From Actinomycetes bacterium (GTDB lineage Bacteria > Actinomycetota > Acidimicrobiia > Acidimicrobiales > SZUA-35): 63,135 nt of DNA. A program made the position numbers and the translations under genes. This document shows, piece after piece, positions 62,535 to 63,135 of the stretch; position 1 is the stretch's first letter; each line of letters starts with the position of its first letter. The notes beneath the pieces were generated by a model. That model worked only from the letters and a program-made list of their open reading frames with translations, was not told the origin of the DNA and did not search any database. The stretch is taken from the NCBI GenBank assembly GCA_024276425.1, contig JAJRXF010000129.1:1-63135 (forward strand), written 5' to 3'.

Positions 62535-63135
62535 CTAGTTGTCATCATCGAGGATGACAACGGCAGAGAGATGCCGAGGCTGGTCAGGGTTGATGCCTTT
62601 GGCCACCGCGATCCGGAAACCAAGGCTCTGCAAAGGCGGAAGCATGAGCGGCAGGTGGCCAAGACCACCCGGGTCAACGTCGGCGCTGAGGTAGTCACCC
62701 TTTGGAGTCGGCCCCATGGTGACAACGAGCATGGTTGCGCCCAGAGAAGCGGCGTCATCCACTACGGCAGTGTCGGCCTCCGACGCTGAAGGGTCCAATA
62801 AGGCAACCACCAGGGTGGCCGAGTCAACCATGGAAATTGGGCCGTGACGGAAATCGAGGAGAACGTGAGAGGAGCTGTCGGTGAGCGCCATCTCATTCAT
62901 CAGGAGCTGACCCTCCTGAGCTAGTCCAAATCCGAGGCGAGTCCCAAGAACAATCACCCGTTCAAACCGTTCCAACGGACCTAGCTGGTCCAGAACTGAT
63001 TCGGCTCGCTCGATCGCTGCTGAGCCAGCCTCAGCAATCGTTTCAGAAGTGTGGAGCTCACCGCCACCAAGGATCGTGGCCAGCCCCTGGGCCATAGCCA
63101 GCAAGGCAGAGAATGAGCGCGTTTGAACCACACTC
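62535..63135 (-). CDS. SIS domain sugar isomerase/deaminase, AgaS-like (5' part beyond the window)
   Basis: Only the C-terminal 200 residues are present; the frame stays open to the right edge. The first visible residues, SVVQTRSFSALLAMAQ, and the block LLDFRHGPISMVDSATLVVALL fit the second SIS domain of AgaS-type proteins, which convert galactosamine 6-phosphate to tagatose 6-phosphate with release of ammonia, or act as tagatose-6-phosphate ketose/aldose isomerase. GlmS-like isomerase and FrlB-like deglycase relatives are alternatives. The gene precedes the binding-protein gene on the same strand by 150 bases and supplies the step missing between the GH4 enzyme and the LacC/LacD pair. Confidence 0.8.
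   Translation of the reverse strand, partial: SVVQTRSFSALLAMAQGLATILGGGELHTSETIAEAGSAAIERAESVLDQLGPLERFERVIVLGTRLGFGLAQEGQLLMNEMALTDSSSHVLLDFRHGPISMVDSATLVVALLDPSASEADTAVVDDAASLGATMLVVTMGPTPKGDYLSADVDPGGLGHLPLMLPPLQSLGFRIAVAKGINPDQPRHLSAVVILDDDN

Noticed and set aside
1-63135. Mobile elements, CRISPR arrays, tRNA and rRNA genes
   Set aside because: No transposase, integrase, phage protein, regular spaced repeats or tRNA-like fold was seen in any intergenic gap.

Overview
The window looks like chromosomal DNA of an actinomycete (Actinomycetota), most plausibly a free-living member of the class Acidimicrobiia. By eye the GC content is in the mid-to-high fifties. Supporting signs are coenzyme F420 genes (cofD, cofE), a DUF3516-type DEAD/DEAH helicase, a GTG-rich set of start codons, many ATGA/GTGA stop-start overlaps, a DUF5719/giant glycosyltransferase pair and a PTPS-related membrane protein. 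The gene order secA - hpf - comF - ahcY - mannose phosphate enzymes - cofD/cofE - GDP-mannose pyrophosphorylase - glycosyltransferase - LCP follows the order I remember around Rv3240c to Rv3267 of Mycobacterium tuberculosis, so the left two thirds is an old actinobacterial core locus with local insertions. I see no prophage, insertion sequence, CRISPR array, rRNA or tRNA, and no stretch over 300 bases without a gene.

Layout. 1-5.0 kb (minus): secA (with an in-frame TAG, running off the left edge), hpf, comF, ahcY. 5.2-15.5 kb (minus): MFS transporter, SDR dehydrogenase, then a tightly coupled mannose/cell-surface operon read from right to left: small zinc-ribbon protein, large PTPS-related membrane protein, GtrA-GT2 fusion, phosphomannomutase, manA, Trm112-like protein, phosphoglucose/phosphomannose isomerase. 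15.8-20.8 kb: a minimal chemosensory island, cheA-cheW-mcp (plus) facing cheR (minus), with no cheB or cheY in view. 21-29 kb: CPBP protease, ftsH, a membrane thioredoxin, a DUF5719 protein and a 1063-residue GT2/membrane protein. 29-35.4 kb (plus): GDP-sugar reductase and gmd, cofD, cofE, helicase. 35.4-44.6 kb (minus): manC, three GT4 glycosyltransferases, UDP-xylose synthase, UDP-glucose dehydrogenase, LCP ligase, thiamine pyrophosphokinase. 44.7-50 kb: acyl-CoA dehydrogenase, DUF480, glutaryl-CoA-dehydrogenase-like enzyme, alpha/beta hydrolase, HIT protein, enoyl-CoA hydratase. 50-53.1 kb: a MocR regulator and an EamA exporter that share overlapping start codons, a 38-residue zinc-ribbon protein and a DUF4332 protein. 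53.4-63.1 kb (minus): a sugar import and catabolism operon.

How it fits together. PGI/PMI and ManA make mannose 6-phosphate, phosphomannomutase makes mannose 1-phosphate, ManC makes GDP-mannose, and Gmd plus the reductase would give a GDP-6-deoxyhexose (probably GDP-D-rhamnose). Ugd and Uxs give UDP-glucuronate and UDP-xylose. The GT2, GT4 and GT-C-like proteins can assemble these into a surface polymer that the LCP protein could attach to the wall. The right-hand operon has a CUT1 ABC importer (no ATPase in view), a MelA-like GH4 glycosidase, an AgaS-like SIS isomerase/deaminase, a LacC-like kinase and a LacD-like aldolase. This points to an alpha-galactoside or galactosaminide being broken down through tagatose 6-phosphate.

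The observations I rate highest are the twin palindromic operator across the overlapping MocR/EamA start codons, the amber codon in secA, the stripped-down chemosensory set, the tagatose-type sugar operon with two unexplained enzymes, and the very small CxxC protein after EamA. All family calls are by motif recognition; no searches were run.
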